From a bacterium (GTDB taxonomy: Bacteria; Desulfobacterota; Binatia; HRBIN30; CADEER01): a DNA stretch of 36,678 nucleotides. Under the pieces are notes generated by a model, which saw nothing but the letters and a program-made list of their open reading frames with translations, was not told the origin of the DNA and made no database searches. Location: the NCBI GenBank assembly GCA_030430165.1, contig JAUIGL010000063.1, positions 1 to 36,678 of the forward strand, read 5' to 3'. Below, piece by piece: positions 24,890 through 35,929 of the stretch; the stretch's first letter is position 1, and the number at the start of each line of letters is the position of its first letter. The translations under genes and the position numbers were made by a program.

Positions 24890-25936
24890 GTGGTCTGGTT
24901 GCGTAGAGTCGGTCAGTTCGTGCAGGGCATGTTCCTGCGCAACGTCATGCTGAAGGTCTTGTCGATCTTCATCGCTTGCGGCTTGTGGTTCTTCGTCAAC
25001 GCGGCGCAGCGCGACAGCGAGGCCGACATCGCCATTCCGGTGCGCTACATCGATCCCCCGGAGCGACTGATGCTGATCAGCCCGCGGGTGCAGGAGGTCG
25101 AGCTGCGGGTGGTCGGTCCGCCGACCCTGCTCAGCCGAATCGATCCGGCGTCGCTCGGCGTGACCATCGATCTCACCCGGGTTCGCGCCGGCGTGACCAC
25201 GTTCCGCTTGCGCTCCGACCGAGTCGACCTGCCGCGCGGCGTCACCGCGATTCGCATGACGCCGTCCGAGCTGACGCTCGAGCTCGCCAAGGTGCAGAGC
25301 AAGCGGTTGCCGGTCGAGCTCGCCATCGAGGGCCGGCCGGCGGGCGACCTGCGGATTTCCGAGACCAAGGTGAGCCCGGAGCTGGTCGAGGTTCGCGGCC
25401 CGGCGCGAATCGTCAGCGAGATCAAAGAAGCCAAGACCGTTGCCGTCGATCTGTCCGAAGCCAAGGCCGGGCGCATGACCCGAGAGATCGACATCGACAT
25501 CAAGGGTGAGTTCCTGACCCTCTCCGCACCCAGCGTCAACGTCGAGCTGTTGCTCGAGGAGCCGGTAGAAGAACGCAAGATCGGCGAGATCGTCATCGTC
25601 GTCCGCAACGCCGAGGGCGAAGCCACCGTCGAGCCGGCGGAGATCGCTCTGCTCGTGCGCGGGGCGCGGTCCAAGGTACAGGGCCTTGAGCTGCCCAACG
25701 GGGCCGTCTATGTCGATGCCACGGGTCTGGTCCCGGGCAAGCACGAGGCGCTGCCGCTGGCGACGCTGCCGGCGGGGATCGAGTTGGTGAAAGAGTTGCC
25801 GAAGGTAAAGGTGGAAATCGTCGAACGACCGATCACCGAGACCCCCGGTGTCCTGATGACGCCGGCGCAGTCGCAGGCGCAGTCGAGCGTGAGCGACGAG
25901 CGGGTTCCGGTGGGAGAGGGCGGCGATGCCGGCTGA
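24890..25936 (+). CDS. cdaR: YbbR-domain protein CdaR, regulator of CdaA
   Basis: 348 residues. A short cytoplasmic N-terminus and one membrane helix (about 19-38, [18 protein letters not shown]) are followed by tandem YbbR-type beta repeats outside the membrane, recognisable by [27 protein letters not shown] and [33 protein letters not shown]. Members bind CdaA and tune its activity. GTG start at 24890. The C-terminal 30 residues are Gln/Ser-rich and probably disordered. The gene overlaps glmM by 11 bp, so translation is coupled. The assignment rests on the N-terminal layout and the operon position. Confidence 0.9.
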   Translation: MVWLRRVGQFVQGMFLRNVMLKVLSIFIACGLWFFVNAAQRDSEADIAIPVRYIDPPERLMLISPRVQEVELRVVGPPTLLSRIDPASLGVTIDLTRVRAGVTTFRLRSDRVDLPRGVTAIRMTPSELTLELAKVQSKRLPVELAIEGRPAGDLRISETKVSPELVEVRGPARIVSEIKEAKTVAVDLSEAKAGRMTREIDIDIKGEFLTLSAPSVNVELLLEEPVEERKIGEIVIVVRNAEGEATVEPAEIALLVRGARSKVQGLELPNGAVYVDATGLVPGKHEALPLATLPAGIELVKELPKVKVEIVERPITETPGVLMTPAQSQAQSSVSDERVPVGEGGDAG

Positions 25937-27290
25937 TTCGCCACGCCGTCTGTTCGGCACCGACGGGGTGCGCGGCACGGCGAACATCGAACCGATGACC
26001 TCGGAGACGGTGCTGGCGCTGGGTCGCGCCATCGCCCACGTCGTCAAGAAGGAGCCGCACCGCCACCGCATCATCATCGGCAAGGATACGCGGCTGTCCG
26101 GCTACATGCTGGAGAGCGCGCTGACTTCGGGCATCTGCTCGATGGGCGTCGACGTCATGCTGGTCGGCCCGCTGCCGACGCCGGGGATCGCCTTTCTCAC
26201 GCGCAGTATGCGCGCCGATGCGGGTGTCGTGATCTCGGCGTCCCACAATCCCTTCCAGGACAACGGCATCAAGTTCTTCGACCGCACCGGCTTCAAGCTG
26301 CCCGACGAAACCGAGCGCGAAATCGAGCAGCTGTTGAGCGGCAGCGAGATCGCGCACCTGAGGCCGACCGCCACCGAGGTCGGCAAGGCGCACCGCATCG
26401 ACGATGCCGCCGGCCGCTTCAACGTGTTTCTCAAGAGCACGTTTCCGCGAAACATGACCCTCGACGGCATGAAGCTGGTCGTCGACTGCGCCAACGGCGC
26501 CGGCTACCGGGTCGGTCCGGAAGTGTTCGACGAGCTCGGCGCCGACGTCGTCGCCATCGGTGTCGAGCCGGACGGCGAGAACATCAATGAAGGTTGCGGC
26601 GCGCTGCATCCCGAGCACCTCGGCGAGCGAGTGCGCGTCGAGCAGGCCAACGTCGGGATTGCGATCGACGGCGACGGCGACCGGGTGATCTTCACCGACG
26701 AGACCGGCGACGTGGTCGACGGCGACGAGCTCATCGCGATGCTCGGCATCGACCTGTTCGGTCGCGACGCGCTCGCCAACCAAGGGGTCGTCGCCACGGT
26801 GATGAGCAACATCGGCCTCGAGGTGGCGCTACGCGAGCGCGGGATCCGACTGATCCGGGTCGCCGTCGGCGACCGCTACGTCGTCGAAGAGATGCGGCGC
26901 AGCGGCTACGTTCTCGGCGGAGAGCAGTCCGGCCACATCGTCTGTCTCGACGAGAGCACGACCGGAGACGGGTTGCTGACCGCGCTCAAGGTTCTCGCCT
27001 TGATGATCGAGAGCGGCAAGCCGCTGAGCGAGCTGCGCAAGGTGATGCAGCGCTTCCCGCAGAAGCTGGTCAACGTGCGGGTTCGCGAGCGCCGCGACCT
27101 CGACGAGATCGCATCGGTGGCGAAGGCGATCGATGCGGCGAATTCGGAGCTCGGCGACCGCGGCAGGGTCTTGGTTCGCTACTCGGGTACCGAGCCGCTG
27201 GTGCGGGTGATGGTCGAGGGCGATCGGCCGGAGCTGGTCGACCGTCTGGTCGACGATATCGCCGGTACGGTGCGCACCGCGCTGGCCTGA
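25926..27290 (+). CDS. glmM: Phosphoglucosamine mutase
   Basis: Interconverts glucosamine-6-phosphate and glucosamine-1-phosphate on the way to UDP-GlcNAc, needed for peptidoglycan and LPS (EC 5.4.2.10). 454 residues. It begins [11 protein letters not shown], the GlmM signature. The phosphoserine loop is ISASHNP with Ser106 as expected nucleophile, the Mg2+ loop is DGDGDR (248-253), the sugar-binding loop is GGEQSGH, and the phosphate-binding loop RYSGTEP is at 418-424. All domains are complete. It overlaps cdaR by 11 bp and is followed after 10 bp by nnr. In other bacteria GlmM binds and inhibits CdaA, linking wall precursor synthesis to c-di-AMP. Confidence 0.97.
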   Translation: MPADSPRRLFGTDGVRGTANIEPMTSETVLALGRAIAHVVKKEPHRHRIIIGKDTRLSGYMLESALTSGICSMGVDVMLVGPLPTPGIAFLTRSMRADAGVVISASHNPFQDNGIKFFDRTGFKLPDETEREIEQLLSGSEIAHLRPTATEVGKAHRIDDAAGRFNVFLKSTFPRNMTLDGMKLVVDCANGAGYRVGPEVFDELGADVVAIGVEPDGENINEGCGALHPEHLGERVRVEQANVGIAIDGDGDRVIFTDETGDVVDGDELIAMLGIDLFGRDALANQGVVATVMSNIGLEVALRERGIRLIRVAVGDRYVVEEMRRSGYVLGGEQSGHIVCLDESTTGDGLLTALKVLALMIESGKPLSELRKVMQRFPQKLVNVRVRERRDLDEIASVAKAIDAANSELGDRGRVLVRYSGTEPLVRVMVEGDRPELVDRLVDDIAGTVRTALA

Positions 27291-27300
27291 CGGAAGGCCG

Positions 27301-28860
27301 ATGTTCCTGGTGTCCGCGGCGCAGATGCGCGACCTCGATCGGGCGACCATCGAGGACTTCGGCACCCCCGGCGAGGTTCTCATGGAACGCGCCGGCGAGG
27401 GCGCCTGCGCCATGCTGCTGGGCGAGTTCTCCCATCTGGAGAGCGCCGGCGCGCCGGCCATCGTCGTCGCCGGCAAGGGAAACAACGGCGGAGACGGTTT
27501 CGTCATCGCCCGTCTCCTGCTCGAGCGCGGCATCGCCACCAAGGTGATTCTCCTCGCCCGTCGTTCGCAGGTGCGCGGCGACGCGTTGCTCAACCTGCGG
27601 CGCTACGAAGAAGTCGGCGGCAGCATCGTCGAAGTCGAGACCGCCGCGGCGCTGGGCCGGATGGTACCGGATCTCGGCGAAGCCGCATGCGTCGTCGACG
27701 CGCTGCTCGGCACCGGGCTCTCGTCGGAGGTTCGCGGGCTCTACGCCGACGCGATCGCCGCGATCAACAGCTGCGGCGCGCCGGTTTTCGCCGTCGACAT
27801 CCCCTCCGGGCTCGACGCCGACAGCGGTCGGCCCCTCGGTACCGCGGTGCAGGCGGAGGCGACGGCGACCTTTGGCTTCGCCAAGCTCGGCCAGGTGATG
27901 TATCCGGGAATCGAGCACTGCGGGCGGCTGGCCGTGGTCGACATCGGCATCGACGAGCGCGCGATCGCCGCGCATCCGCCGCGCGCGCGCCTGCTCGACG
28001 ACCGTCTCAGCGGCGCCTGGGCGCCGCGCCGCGCGGCGGACGCCCACAAGGGGAGCGCCGGGCATCTGCTGGTGGTCGCCGGCGCTCGCGGCAAGACCGG
28101 CGCGGCGATTCTCGCGTCGCGCGCCGGGCTGCGCGGCGGCGCCGGCTTGGTGACGCTGGCCGGGCCGGCGTCGGTGAACGATATCTTCGCCACCTCGTTG
28201 CACGAGCTGATGACCGATCCGTTGCCCGACGAGGACGGCGTTCTGTCGTTCTGCGAGACGCGCATCGGCGCCGCCCTGGAAGGCAAGGCGGCGGTGGTGG
28301 CCGGTCCCGGCCTCGGCACCGCGCGGGGAGCTCGGCGCACCGTCCTCTGGCTGCTCGACTGGTGCCGGGTGCCGCTGGTGCTCGATGCCGATGCTCTGAA
28401 TGTGGTGTCGGGGCGAACGGCGGCTCTGCGCCGCGCCCAGGCGCCGGTCGTGCTTACTCCTCATCCGGGTGAAATGGCGCGCCTCGCCGGCATCGACACC
28501 GCCGCGGTGCAGGCCGATCGCATCGGGGTCGCCCGCCGCTTTGCCGAGAGCCACCGCTGCACCGTGGTTCTCAAGGGTGCGCGCACGGTGGTCGCGGCGG
28601 CGGACGGAATGGTCTGGGTCAATCCGACCGGCAATCCCGGCATGGCGAGCGGCGGCATGGGCGATGTCCTCGCCGGGTTGATCGGGGCCTTGGCGGGGCA
28701 GGGGCTGGGGGCGGACCAGGCGGCGTGTGTCGGTGTCTACCTGCACGGACTGGCCGCCGACCGGGTCGCCGAAGGCGGAGCGATCGGCATGCTCGCTACC
28801 GATGTCGCCGAGGCGATCCCGCGCGCTCGCCGCGAGCTCGATGACCGCGTCGGATTCTGA
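27301..28860 (+). CDS. nnr: Bifunctional NAD(P)H-hydrate repair enzyme (epimerase and ADP-dependent dehydratase)
   Basis: Repairs hydrated NADH and NADPH. The N-terminal NnrE-like domain (about 1-215) epimerises R- to S-NAD(P)HX, and the C-terminal NnrD-like domain (about 225-519) dehydrates S-NAD(P)HX with ADP (EC 5.1.99.6 and 4.2.1.136). Seen: GKGNNGGDGFV (58-68), VDALLGTGLSSEVRG and AVDIPSGLDAD in the first domain; HKGSAGHLLVVAGARGKTGAA, VLTPHPGEMARL and NPGMASGGMGDVLAG in the second. 519 residues, normal for the fusion. ATG at 27301. It overlaps tsaE by 20 bp. In related clusters acpS and pdxJ sit just upstream; here they are absent. Confidence 0.95.
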   Translation: MFLVSAAQMRDLDRATIEDFGTPGEVLMERAGEGACAMLLGEFSHLESAGAPAIVVAGKGNNGGDGFVIARLLLERGIATKVILLARRSQVRGDALLNLRRYEEVGGSIVEVETAAALGRMVPDLGEAACVVDALLGTGLSSEVRGLYADAIAAINSCGAPVFAVDIPSGLDADSGRPLGTAVQAEATATFGFAKLGQVMYPGIEHCGRLAVVDIGIDERAIAAHPPRARLLDDRLSGAWAPRRAADAHKGSAGHLLVVAGARGKTGAAILASRAGLRGGAGLVTLAGPASVNDIFATSLHELMTDPLPDEDGVLSFCETRIGAALEGKAAVVAGPGLGTARGARRTVLWLLDWCRVPLVLDADALNVVSGRTAALRRAQAPVVLTPHPGEMARLAGIDTAAVQADRIGVARRFAESHRCTVVLKGARTVVAAADGMVWVNPTGNPGMASGGMGDVLAGLIGALAGQGLGADQAACVGVYLHGLAADRVAEGGAIGMLATDVAEAIPRARRELDDRVGF

Positions 28861-29319
28861 AGCTGTGGTCCTCGCCAGCCGCGGCGAGGACGAAACCGAG
28901 CGCATCGGCGAGGCGATCGGCCGTCGCCTGGTCGCCGGCCAGCGGATCGGCCTCGACGGCGAGCTCGGCGCCGGCAAGACCTGCCTGGTGCGCGGCATCG
29001 CCGCCGGTCTGGCGGTGCCCGAGGGGTTGGTGCGGAGCCCGTCGTTTCCGGTGATTCTTCCCTATCAGGGCGGACGCTTGCCGCTCTACCACATCGATCT
29101 GTTCCGCGAGGGCGCGGCCGAGGGCGACGTTGAAGAGTTGCGCGAGTACCTCTACGGTGACGGGGTAGCGGCAGTCGAGTGGTACCAGCGTCTGCGCGAG
29201 CCACTGACCGATTTCCTCGCGGTTTCGCTCACGTTCGTTGGAACCGAGAGCCGGAGCGTGGTGGTGAGGGCCGACGGCGTCGGCTATGATCGCCTGCTCG
29301 ACGAGCTGCGCAGACTCCA

Positions 29320-29323
<4 letters not shown>
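28841..29323 (+). CDS. tsaE: tRNA threonylcarbamoyladenosine biosynthesis ATPase TsaE
   Basis: ATPase that works with TsaB and TsaD to complete t6A37 on tRNAs reading ANN codons. 160 residues from the ATG at 28841, which lies inside the end of nnr (20-bp overlap). P-loop GELGAGKT at 40-47. Then [15 protein letters not shown]...LYHIDLFRE, the TsaE version of the SPTF..YH.DLYR region, and an AVEWYQRL segment in place of the common EWPE. The family fold looks complete. Its stop overlaps the lysC start by 4 bp, giving translational coupling. With tilS the window carries two tRNA anticodon-loop modification genes. Confidence 0.93.
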
Positions 29324-30540
<1,217 letters not shown>

Positions 30541-30597
30541 GGCCCGCGCACGAGCGGATGCAGCGGCTGGCCGGATCCGGCGCAACCCGGAGAGACC

Positions 30598-32298
30598 ATG
30601 AGCAATACTGTCGACATCTACGATACGACGCTTCGTGACGGCTGTCAGGCCGAAGACATCGCGCTGACGCTCGAGGACAAGCTGCGCATCACCGAGCGTC
30701 TCGACGCGCTCGGCGTGCGCTACGTCGAAGGCGGTTGGCCGGGTTCGAACCCGCGCGACGAGGCGTATTTCGAGGAGGTCCAGAAGCTCCAGCTGAAGCA
30801 GGTCAAGATCGCCGCCTTCGGCTCGACCCGTCGTGCCGGAACCAACGCATCGCAGGACCGCAATCTCGCCAAGCTGCTGCGTTCGAATACGCCGGTGGTG
30901 ACGATTTTCGGCAAGACCTGGGATCTGCACGTGCGCGACGACCTGAGGATTCCTCTCGAGGAGAACCTGGCGCTCATCCACGACACCGTGCGCTACCTCA
31001 AGAAGCACGTCGACGAGGTGATCTTCGATGCCGAGCACTTCTTCGACGGGTTCAAGAACCACCCCGAGTACGCGCTCGCCTGTGTGCGCAGCGCCGCCGA
31101 CGCGGGTGCCGATCTGCTCTGTCTGTGCGAGACCAACGGCGGCCGCCTGCCGAACGAGATCGCGGCGGGGGTCGACGCGGTGATCGACGCTACCGGCGCG
31201 GCGGTGGGGATTCACTGCCACAACGATTCGGAGCTGGCGGTGGCCAACAGTCTGATCGCCGTCGAGCACGGCGCGCGGCAGGTGCAGGGGACGATGAACG
31301 GCTTCGGCGAGCGCTGTGGCAACACCAACCTCTGCTCGGTGATCGCCAACCTGCAGCTCAAGATGGGGTACTCGGTGCTGACCGCTGCGAACCTCAAGAA
31401 GCTGCAGGAGGTCTCCCACTTCGTCGACGAGCTCGCCAACATCGAGCCCAACAAACGGCAGGCGTTCGTCGGTCAGAGCGCCTTCGCCCATAAGGGCGGC
31501 GTGCACGTGGCGGCGGTACAGCGCAACGCCGAGACCTACGAGCACATCGACCCGACTCTGGTCGGCAATACCCAGCGCGTGCTGGTGTCGGATCTCTCGG
31601 GGCGCGCCAACCTGGTCTACAAGGCGAAGCAGTTCGGCATCGATCTCAGCGACGCCCACGTGCGCCACCTGGTGGAAGAGATCAAGGAGCTCGAGCACCG
31701 CGGCTACCAGTTCGAAGGAGCCGAAGCGTCGCTCGAGCTGCGCATGCAGCGTGTCCTCGGCCAGGTACCCAAGTTCTTCGAGCTGATCCAGTTCCGGGTG
31801 GTCGACGAGAAGGGCTACATGCGCCGCGTCTTCCACGACGACGGCACGGTGGATCTCGCGACCGACGAAGACATCGAGCACGATCCGGCGAGTGCCTGGG
31901 CGGCGGTGATGCTGTCCGGACCCGAGGGCGAGGTCGAGCATACGGCGGCCGAAGGCAACGGCCCGGTCAACGCCCTCGACAAGGCGCTGCGCCGCGCCTT
32001 GACCCGCTTCTACCCGCGCCTCCAGGAGCTCGAGCTGCGCGACTACAAGGTTCGTGTGCTCGGTGGCGAACGCGGCAGCTCGGCACTGGTGCGGGTGCTG
32101 ATCGAATCGGCCGACGAGGACGAGCGTTGGGGCACGCTCGGCGTGTCCCTAAACGTGATCGAGGCGAGTTGGCAGGCGCTCGTCGACAGCTTCGAGTACA
32201 AGCTCTACAAGGACTCGCGCCGCGGCAAGAAGGGCGCGACCAAGACGGCGAAGAAGAGCTCGCGCAAAAAAGTCGGCAAGCTGGTCGCGACGCGCTAG
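30598..32298 (+). CDS. cimA: (R)-citramalate synthase
   Basis: Condenses pyruvate and acetyl-CoA to (R)-citramalate, a threonine-independent entry to isoleucine (EC 2.3.3.21). 566 residues. The HMGL-type barrel begins YDTTLRDGCQAED and has GIHCHNDSELAVANS, with His206 and His208 as metal ligands, then a GTMNGFGERCGNTNL segment. A LeuA-dimer-type regulatory domain is at about 400-535, usually the site of isoleucine feedback. The N-terminal wording (GGWPGSNPRDE, FGSTRRAG) fits the long bacterial CimA group rather than 2-isopropylmalate synthase. A Lys/Arg-rich tail of 26 residues (541-566) is extra. ATG at 30598 with GGAGAG upstream; 57 bp after lysC. Confidence 0.92.
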   Translation: MSNTVDIYDTTLRDGCQAEDIALTLEDKLRITERLDALGVRYVEGGWPGSNPRDEAYFEEVQKLQLKQVKIAAFGSTRRAGTNASQDRNLAKLLRSNTPVVTIFGKTWDLHVRDDLRIPLEENLALIHDTVRYLKKHVDEVIFDAEHFFDGFKNHPEYALACVRSAADAGADLLCLCETNGGRLPNEIAAGVDAVIDATGAAVGIHCHNDSELAVANSLIAVEHGARQVQGTMNGFGERCGNTNLCSVIANLQLKMGYSVLTAANLKKLQEVSHFVDELANIEPNKRQAFVGQSAFAHKGGVHVAAVQRNAETYEHIDPTLVGNTQRVLVSDLSGRANLVYKAKQFGIDLSDAHVRHLVEEIKELEHRGYQFEGAEASLELRMQRVLGQVPKFFELIQFRVVDEKGYMRRVFHDDGTVDLATDEDIEHDPASAWAAVMLSGPEGEVEHTAAEGNGPVNALDKALRRALTRFYPRLQELELRDYKVRVLGGERGSSALVRVLIESADEDERWGTLGVSLNVIEASWQALVDSFEYKLYKDSRRGKKGATKTAKKSSRKKVGKLVATR

Positions 32299-32372
32299 AC
32301 GCCCGGCGACCCCGGCGAGTTTGCATCCCACCGCGGGATTGCACTACCCATAGGGAACGGCCCCGGCGGGGA

Positions 32373-33695
32373 GTGATCGAGTCGGGGCCCCTGTCCGACG
32401 TGCGGAAGTGGCTCTACAAGATCGGCTATGTCGTCCTGGTAGCGATCGCTGCCGTCATCGCGCTCGAAATCGGCGCGGTGGAGATCTACGAGCGCACCCG
32501 CGGCCGCGAGTTCGTCCGCGACGAAGTGCTCGGCCGCTTGATCGGCGAGCGTTCCCAACCGAACCCGATCGAGAAGCTTCCTCCCGACCTCGCCCACAAG
32601 GTCGCGGAGCTGAAGGACGCGGCGATTCCGGACACGCCGGTGATTCTCCATCCGTTCTTCGGATTCGTCGCCAATCCCGAATCGCCCGGAGTCAACGGCT
32701 ACGGGTTCTTCCAGGCGCAGCCGCTGGTGCGCGACGCCGCCGACCGGGTGCTGATCGTCATCTTCGGCGGCTCGCTCGCCGACCAGGTGTTCTACATGGC
32801 TCAGGATGTCCTGGTCGAACGTCTGGCGGCTTCACCGGAGTTCGAGGGGCGCGAGATCGAAGTCCGCAGTACCGCCCTCGGCGGCGTCAAGCAGCCGCAG
32901 CAGCTCAACATTCTGTCGTTCATGCTGGGGCTCGGCGCGGAGTACGACTACGTCGTCAACATCGACGGCTTCAACGAGGTCGATTCGTCGGCCGAGAACT
33001 TCTACGACGGCATCAGTCCGTACTATCCGCACAACTGGAAGCTGCACGCGCGACGCGGTCTGAATCCGCAGGCGATGATGCGCCTCGGCAAGATCGAGAT
33101 CATCCGCGAGCGGCGCAAGCAGCTGCGCCAGCGCTTCGCCGATTGGTCGATCCTGCGCCGGATGAACTCCGTCCTGGTTCTCTGGGATTTGATGGACGGC
33201 CGCGAGCTGAACGCGCTGCGGCGCGAGTCGACCTCGTTGCGCGAGATCCTGGCCGAGGCGAAGTTGCCGCCGCGGGTTGCCGGGCCGCCGCACCAGTACC
33301 AGCGAGAGGGCGAGCTCTACGGCGACCTGGTCGATCTGTGGGCGCGCTCCTCGATTCAGATGGACGCTGTCTCCGAGCGCTTCGGGGTTCGCTACCTGCA
33401 CTTCCTCCAGCCCAATCAGTACGTGCCCGACTCCAAGGTCTTCACCGAGGAGGAGCAGCGGGTGGCGTACGACGAGGGCTTCATCGGCGTCGACCGGATT
33501 CCCCGCACCTACCCGCTGCTGGTCGAGCGCGGCGCCGCGCTGCGCGAAGAGGGTGTCCACTTCGTCGATCTGACGGGGTTGTTCGAGGACGAGCGGCGTA
33601 CCGTGTACAGCGACTTCTGTTGCCACGTCAACCAGCTCGGCGCGCAACTGATCGCCGAGAGGATCGCCGGCGAGATCCTCTCGGAGAGCTCGTAG
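32373..33695 (+). CDS. Membrane-anchored SGNH-hydrolase-fold protein
   Basis: 440 residues from a GTG at 32373; a GTG at 32400 in the same frame is equally possible and neither has a well-spaced ribosome site. One N-terminal membrane helix (about 16-35) anchors an external domain. SGNH features: GGS with Ser134 (VIFGGSLAD), a GFNE block (199-202), and a C-terminal Asp414-x3-His418 pair in SDFCCHVNQLG. This is the fold used by esterases and O-acetyl-transfer partners acting on surface polysaccharide, but no close family is recognised. It is convergent with the next gene at 16 bp. Catalytic activity is plausible because the Ser, Asn and His positions are present; the substrate is unknown. Confidence 0.72.
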   Translation: MIESGPLSDVRKWLYKIGYVVLVAIAAVIALEIGAVEIYERTRGREFVRDEVLGRLIGERSQPNPIEKLPPDLAHKVAELKDAAIPDTPVILHPFFGFVANPESPGVNGYGFFQAQPLVRDAADRVLIVIFGGSLADQVFYMAQDVLVERLAASPEFEGREIEVRSTALGGVKQPQQLNILSFMLGLGAEYDYVVNIDGFNEVDSSAENFYDGISPYYPHNWKLHARRGLNPQAMMRLGKIEIIRERRKQLRQRFADWSILRRMNSVLVLWDLMDGRELNALRRESTSLREILAEAKLPPRVAGPPHQYQREGELYGDLVDLWARSSIQMDAVSERFGVRYLHFLQPNQYVPDSKVFTEEEQRVAYDEGFIGVDRIPRTYPLLVERGAALREEGVHFVDLTGLFEDERRTVYSDFCCHVNQLGAQLIAERIAGEILSESS

Positions 33696-33711
33696 GCTCG
33701 AGGTGCGAGGC

Positions 33712-35826
33712 TCAGAAATTGAGCGCGCCGAGGGCGATCGTTTTCGGCGGCGAGGTCGTTGGAAACCATTCGCCGTGCTGTACCAGGCCGGCGATCAGCC
33801 GGTAGTTGCCGGGCTCGTCGGGCGAAGGGATGCACACCTCCACCCATACCGACTGCTGCGGCGCGAGATCGGCGGGCAGGCGGGCCGTCATCGGGGTCTC
33901 GGCGGCGACCTCTCCGTTTTCGTCGATCCAGCGTGTGCCGATCGTGACCAGGTGCGTCGCGTCGACAGCGACCCCGGGCCAGGCGCGGTTGGATCGGTTG
34001 GTCACCTGAATCCGCGCGGGTATCGGAAAGCCGACCGATGTGCTGGCGGCGCTGTCGATCGCCAAGCTGGCGTTGCGCTCGCTCGCTGGTAGCGCGGCCA
34101 GGGGTAGGCCGGTCACCGTTTCGCTTCGCCCGGCGGCACGCTCGATCTTCGGCTCGGGCGGTTGCTCCGCCTCGAACAGCAGCACCTGGTCGCTGATCGC
34201 CAGCCGCTTCAGGCCGGCTGGGTCGCGCCAGCGTTCGCGCTCCTCCACGTCGAGCTCGGCCAGGTGGACGGCCACATAGCGCAGCCCGCTGACCCGGCGC
34301 AGGGCATCTGTGGCGGCGGGGTCGGGCAGGGCGCCGATCAGGGAGCGTACCATCGGCGCGGCGAGCGGCTCGAGGTCGAGCTTGGCGACCGCGACCGGTT
34401 GCCAGTGGGCCGTCTGCAGATAGAGGCTTTCGTTCTCGATCATGTCGGATTCGGCGCTGCACGGGCGCACCGGCAACTTGACGACGGTGCCGGCAGGGCG
34501 CTCGGCGAGAAGCGAGTAGGCGTGCGGTAGGCCGCTGCCTACCGGACGCGAACGAGTCGGGACCGGCGCCCGGCCGTAGCCGAGCTCGAACCCGGTGCCG
34601 AGCAGGAGCACGGCAACCGCGAGACCGGCCAGGGCGCGCCGGCTGGCGATGCGCTCGACCAGGACAGCCGTCCCGAGCGCGGCCAGCAGAGACCATCCCA
34701 GCAGAAACTGCTGTGAGAAGAAGTAGGGGGCGGAACGCGAAGCGGTTCCCGGAGCGATCGACATCAGCCAGTCGTACCAGGTGCCGAGCGGGCCGAGCGG
34801 CAGGCGGTCGCCCAGCGCCGCCAGGTAGGACACCACGAGAATTGCCAGAGCTCCGGCGGTGGCGCGCGGATGTCTGCGAGCGAAGACCAGGCCGACGATG
34901 ATCGCGAGGGCAGCCAGCCAACCGTAGTGCGGCTCGAGCGCGATGCTCAGCTCCCACGGCAGCGTCGCCGCCGGCTTGCCGAGGATGCCGGTCCAGGTGA
35001 TGGCGCCGCGGGTTGCCAGTGGATTGGGAACGACGAGCTCGCCGGCGGCGACGCCGGCGCCGGTTGCTGCCTGGGCCCACCAGGCGCTGAGCCAGGCGAC
35101 CGCCAGCGCCACGGCGACGGCGACGATTGCGCGCAGCGGCGGACGCGGCGCCAGCGCGCTGCGGGCCAGTGTGTAGGCGGCGGCGATCGGAACCGTCGCC
35201 GCGGCGGCGGGCGCCGAGCACGCCATCTGCCAGGTGCAGAAGAACGCTGCCGCGACGGCGTCGGCCGGGCGCGCGCGGCGCAGCGTGCGGTCGATGAAGA
35301 GCAGGGCCAAAGGCAGATACTGGCCGGCGAGCAGCGACGGATCGAAGAGGTTGCGGATACGCGCCGGTGCGAAGGCGTAGACGAAGCCGCCGAAGAAGCT
35401 GGCGCTGACGGGCAGCTTCCAGCTGCGACAGAGCACGAACAGCGCGGTGCCGCTCAGCACCAGATTCACCAGGTTGGTGACTTGCGCTGCGAAGCTCGGG
35501 TTGCCGGTCGCGGCGTAGGCCGGGCCGAAGATCGGAAGGTGGCCGAGCTTGGTGTGGGTTGCCGCCAGCGCGTGCTCCAGCGGCGGGTGCACCGGGGCGT
35601 CGAAGAGCGGGACCGCCGCGCTGAGAGCGCGCCAGTCCCAAGCGAGGGTCCAGGTGAAGACGTCGAGGCGCGGCCCACCGAGGAAGCCGCCGAACACGCG
35701 CAATGGATCGATTTGGCCCGACCAGAGATCGTCGAACAGCGGGTCGAGCAAGACGATGGCGAGTGCCGCGTACGCTGCCGCGGCGACGGTCGTCAGCGCG
35801 ACCTGGTAGCGGATGGGGCGATACAT
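33712..35826 (-). CDS. Polytopic membrane protein, GT-C-like, with C-terminal Ig-like domain
   Basis: 704 residues from the ATG at 35826. About ten to twelve hydrophobic helices fill residues 8-460, with loop motifs such as PLFDAPVHPPLEHALAATH and FAPARIRNLFDP typical of lipid-linked-sugar glycosyltransferases of the GT-C fold (YfhO-like). A soluble region (about 470-610) follows, then a sandwich domain near the C-terminus (FPIPARIQVTNRSNRAWPG...GNYRLIAGLVQ) that resembles Ig-like modules of secreted proteins. I cannot assign donor or acceptor and did not find an unambiguous catalytic Asp pair. Its 5' end is divergent from the lipoprotein phosphatase gene and its 3' end convergent with the SGNH gene. 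A cell-surface glycan role is inferred. Confidence 0.7.
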   Translation of the reverse strand: MYRPIRYQVALTTVAAAAYAALAIVLLDPLFDDLWSGQIDPLRVFGGFLGGPRLDVFTWTLAWDWRALSAAVPLFDAPVHPPLEHALAATHTKLGHLPIFGPAYAATGNPSFAAQVTNLVNLVLSGTALFVLCRSWKLPVSASFFGGFVYAFAPARIRNLFDPSLLAGQYLPLALLFIDRTLRRARPADAVAAAFFCTWQMACSAPAAAATVPIAAAYTLARSALAPRPPLRAIVAVAVALAVAWLSAWWAQAATGAGVAAGELVVPNPLATRGAITWTGILGKPAATLPWELSIALEPHYGWLAALAIIVGLVFARRHPRATAGALAILVVSYLAALGDRLPLGPLGTWYDWLMSIAPGTASRSAPYFFSQQFLLGWSLLAALGTAVLVERIASRRALAGLAVAVLLLGTGFELGYGRAPVPTRSRPVGSGLPHAYSLLAERPAGTVVKLPVRPCSAESDMIENESLYLQTAHWQPVAVAKLDLEPLAAPMVRSLIGALPDPAATDALRRVSGLRYVAVHLAELDVEERERWRDPAGLKRLAISDQVLLFEAEQPPEPKIERAAGRSETVTGLPLAALPASERNASLAIDSAASTSVGFPIPARIQVTNRSNRAWPGVAVDATHLVTIGTRWIDENGEVAAETPMTARLPADLAPQQSVWVEVCIPSPDEPGNYRLIAGLVQHGEWFPTTSPPKTIALGALNF

Positions 35827-35888
35827 CGACCTGGAATGTGACGGAGCCTGCCGCGGTGCAGTCAGCCGGTGCCGGTGCACAGCGAGCG

Positions 35889-35917
35889 TTGCGAGACGGG
35901 ATGCGGCACCATAGAGA
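35889..35917 (+). promoter_or_regulatory. Possible promoter of the lipoprotein phosphodiesterase gene
   Basis: TTGCGA (35889-35894) and TAGAGA (35912-35917) are separated by 17 bp, 12 bp before the start codon, which would give an almost leaderless transcript. The -10 match is only partial. It lies in the 103-bp gap between two divergent genes. Confidence 0.22.
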
Positions 35918-35929
35918 TTAGTGCTCCCC

